This document shows positions 63,050 through 64,000 of a stretch of 64,000 bases of DNA, piece after piece (positions within the stretch are counted from its first letter, which is position 1; every line of letters starts with the position of its first letter). The notes under the pieces are model-generated. The model had not been told where the DNA came from and made no database searches. It saw only the letters and a list, made by a program, of their open reading frames with translations. The stretch comes from Opacimonas sp014872805 (GTDB lineage: Bacteria; Pseudomonadota; Gammaproteobacteria; Enterobacterales; Alteromonadaceae). Position numbers and translations under genes: made by a program. Where the stretch lies: assembly GCA_014872805.1 (NCBI GenBank), contig WKFN01000016.1:248001-312000 (forward strand), read 5' to 3'.

Positions 63050-64000
63050 CTTTATTTTGGACAATATGGATATCAGTAATCACGCTCGGATCGATTATTG
63101 GTTGCTATTTATTACTGCGCTGGACACTTGCTAACAAAACGGGCGTAAAAGAAGGCGAGAACATGGGGCATGAGTTCGATGGCATTGTAGAAATCAACAA
63201 TGGCCTTCCGCGCTGGTGGACAATACTTTTTTATATTTGTATCGTTTGGGGCTTTATATACCTTGCACTTTACCCTGGTCTTGGTAGCTTCAAAGGTTTA
63301 TTGGGATGGCAGAGCTCTAATCAAACAGTATTGAGTTTGGAGGAGTCTGAAGCGTCTTTACAAGCCTCTATCGAAAATGGTGATTTGATTCAATACGATC
63401 GCGAGATTAAGTTTGCTAACGAGCGTTTTGACCCAATCTTTGCTGCTTATGCAGAAATACCTGTTGAAAGTCTTGCCACAAACCCAGAGCATGCTGATGC
63501 GGTGAAAGTTGGCCAACGTCTATTTTTACAAAACTGTGCTCAATGTCATGGTTCAGATGCGCGTGGCCAAAACGGTGGCTTCCCTAATCTAACTGATAAA
63601 GATTGGTTATATGGTGGTTCTGGTGACAAAATCGTACAAACATTGCAAAACGGTCGCAGTGGTATGATGCCAGCATGGTTAGAGTCATTTGGCGAATCGG
63701 GTATTGAAGAAATTGTTGAATACACATTGAGTCTCTCTGGCCGTGATGTTGACCCAGTTCTTGCAGATAAAGGCAAAGCGCGTTACGTTGTGTGTGCTGC
63801 GTGTCATGGTATGGACGGGAAAGGCAACCAAATGCTTGGCGCCCCTAACCTAACTGATAACATCTGGTTGTACGGAGGCAGTAAACGCGCCGTGACAGAA
63901 ACGCTCAAATATGGACGTAATGGTGTCATGCCAGCATTTAATAAAACCTTAGGTGATGATAAAATTCACGTTGTAGCTGCATATGTGTACAGCTTGTCTA
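63046..64000 (+). CDS. ccoP: cbb3-type cytochrome c oxidase subunit III (partial)
   Basis: Di-heme subunit that receives electrons from soluble cytochromes. The visible part is 318 residues and runs off the window end, missing only a few C-terminal codons judging from the family. There are membrane segments near residues 5-25 and 60-80, and two heme sites, FLQNCAQCHG and YVVCAACHG. The ATG overlaps the ccoQ stop. The usual ccoGHIS genes would be expected beyond the window. Confidence 0.95.
   Translation, partial: MTLFWTIWISVITLGSIIGCYLLLRWTLANKTGVKEGENMGHEFDGIVEINNGLPRWWTILFYICIVWGFIYLALYPGLGSFKGLLGWQSSNQTVLSLEESEASLQASIENGDLIQYDREIKFANERFDPIFAAYAEIPVESLATNPEHADAVKVGQRLFLQNCAQCHGSDARGQNGGFPNLTDKDWLYGGSGDKIVQTLQNGRSGMMPAWLESFGESGIEEIVEYTLSLSGRDVDPVLADKGKARYVVCAACHGMDGKGNQMLGAPNLTDNIWLYGGSKRAVTETLKYGRNGVMPAFNKTLGDDKIHVVAAYVYSLS

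Noticed and set aside
1..64000. CRISPR arrays, tRNA and rRNA genes
   Set aside because: No regularly spaced repeats, and no rRNA or tRNA sequences, were recognised by eye. A covariance-model search would be decisive but could not be run.

Overview
The window is a compact, moderately AT-rich chromosomal segment of a Gram-negative gammaproteobacterium. It is most likely a marine member of the Alteromonadales (Alteromonas/Paraglaciecola/Shewanella-like). Support comes from the housekeeping series pyrD - rlmKL - glutaredoxin-like - uup - DUF3466 - rmf - fabA, a GlyGly-CTERM-like sorting tail, a cbb3 oxidase operon behind an FNR-type box, and many family-level resemblances. No rRNA, tRNA, CRISPR array, insertion sequence or prophage was recognised. 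The lineage is an inference from gene content and was not computed.

Layout. 0-10 kb: pepN, then a four-gene envelope cassette (DUF1302 outer-membrane barrel, DUF1329 periplasmic protein, YCF48-like propeller, MMPL/RND transporter). 10-23 kb: the very large NAD-glutamate dehydrogenase and the housekeeping block. 23-29.3 kb: a light-response cluster with four photolyase/cryptochrome paralogues of different classes and a small DUF2256 zinc-ribbon-like gene. 29.2-31.7 kb: a decayed stretch with a REC/GGDEF pseudogene, a solitary tyrosine recombinase behind a perfect 14-bp inverted repeat, and a broken GNAT gene. 32-54 kb: a large PQQ-dependent alcohol-oxidation region. 54-57.5 kb: flavin monooxygenase, SDR and alpha/beta hydrolase. 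57.5-60.7 kb: a Kef-type antiporter, two complementary bacterioferritin subunits and a small lipoprotein. 60.8-64 kb: ccoNOQP, with ccoP cut by the window end.

The 32-54 kb region is the most notable. The quinoprotein alcohol dehydrogenase carries the Asp-Tyr-Asp signature (D321/D323) of lanthanide-dependent enzymes. With it are a PedF-type cytochrome c, a MxaJ/XoxJ-like periplasmic protein, an ExaC aldehyde dehydrogenase, and the four-gene ABC/beta-propeller set that accompanies PQQ alcohol catabolism. The same region holds a LuxR-type response regulator, a NahK/ErcS'-type hybrid kinase overlapping a NosP-like FIST sensor, a NosR-like membrane ferredoxin, a porin, and a TonB receptor plus ABC importer. 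The TonB receptor has an unusual 20-residue tract of 16 Asp and 2 His.

An 11-bp motif, TCCTACTAAAG, occurs in the same orientation about 85-120 bp upstream of the cytochrome, the dehydrogenase and the porin, with near matches upstream of the aldehyde dehydrogenase and nosP. This suggests one regulon. Inferred model: a porin and TonB/ABC route brings in alcohols and a polyvalent metal (lanthanide or calcium), periplasmic alcohol is oxidised by the PQQ enzyme to aldehyde and acid, electrons go to the PedF cytochrome and the terminal oxidase, and the two-component and NO-sensing proteins set expression.
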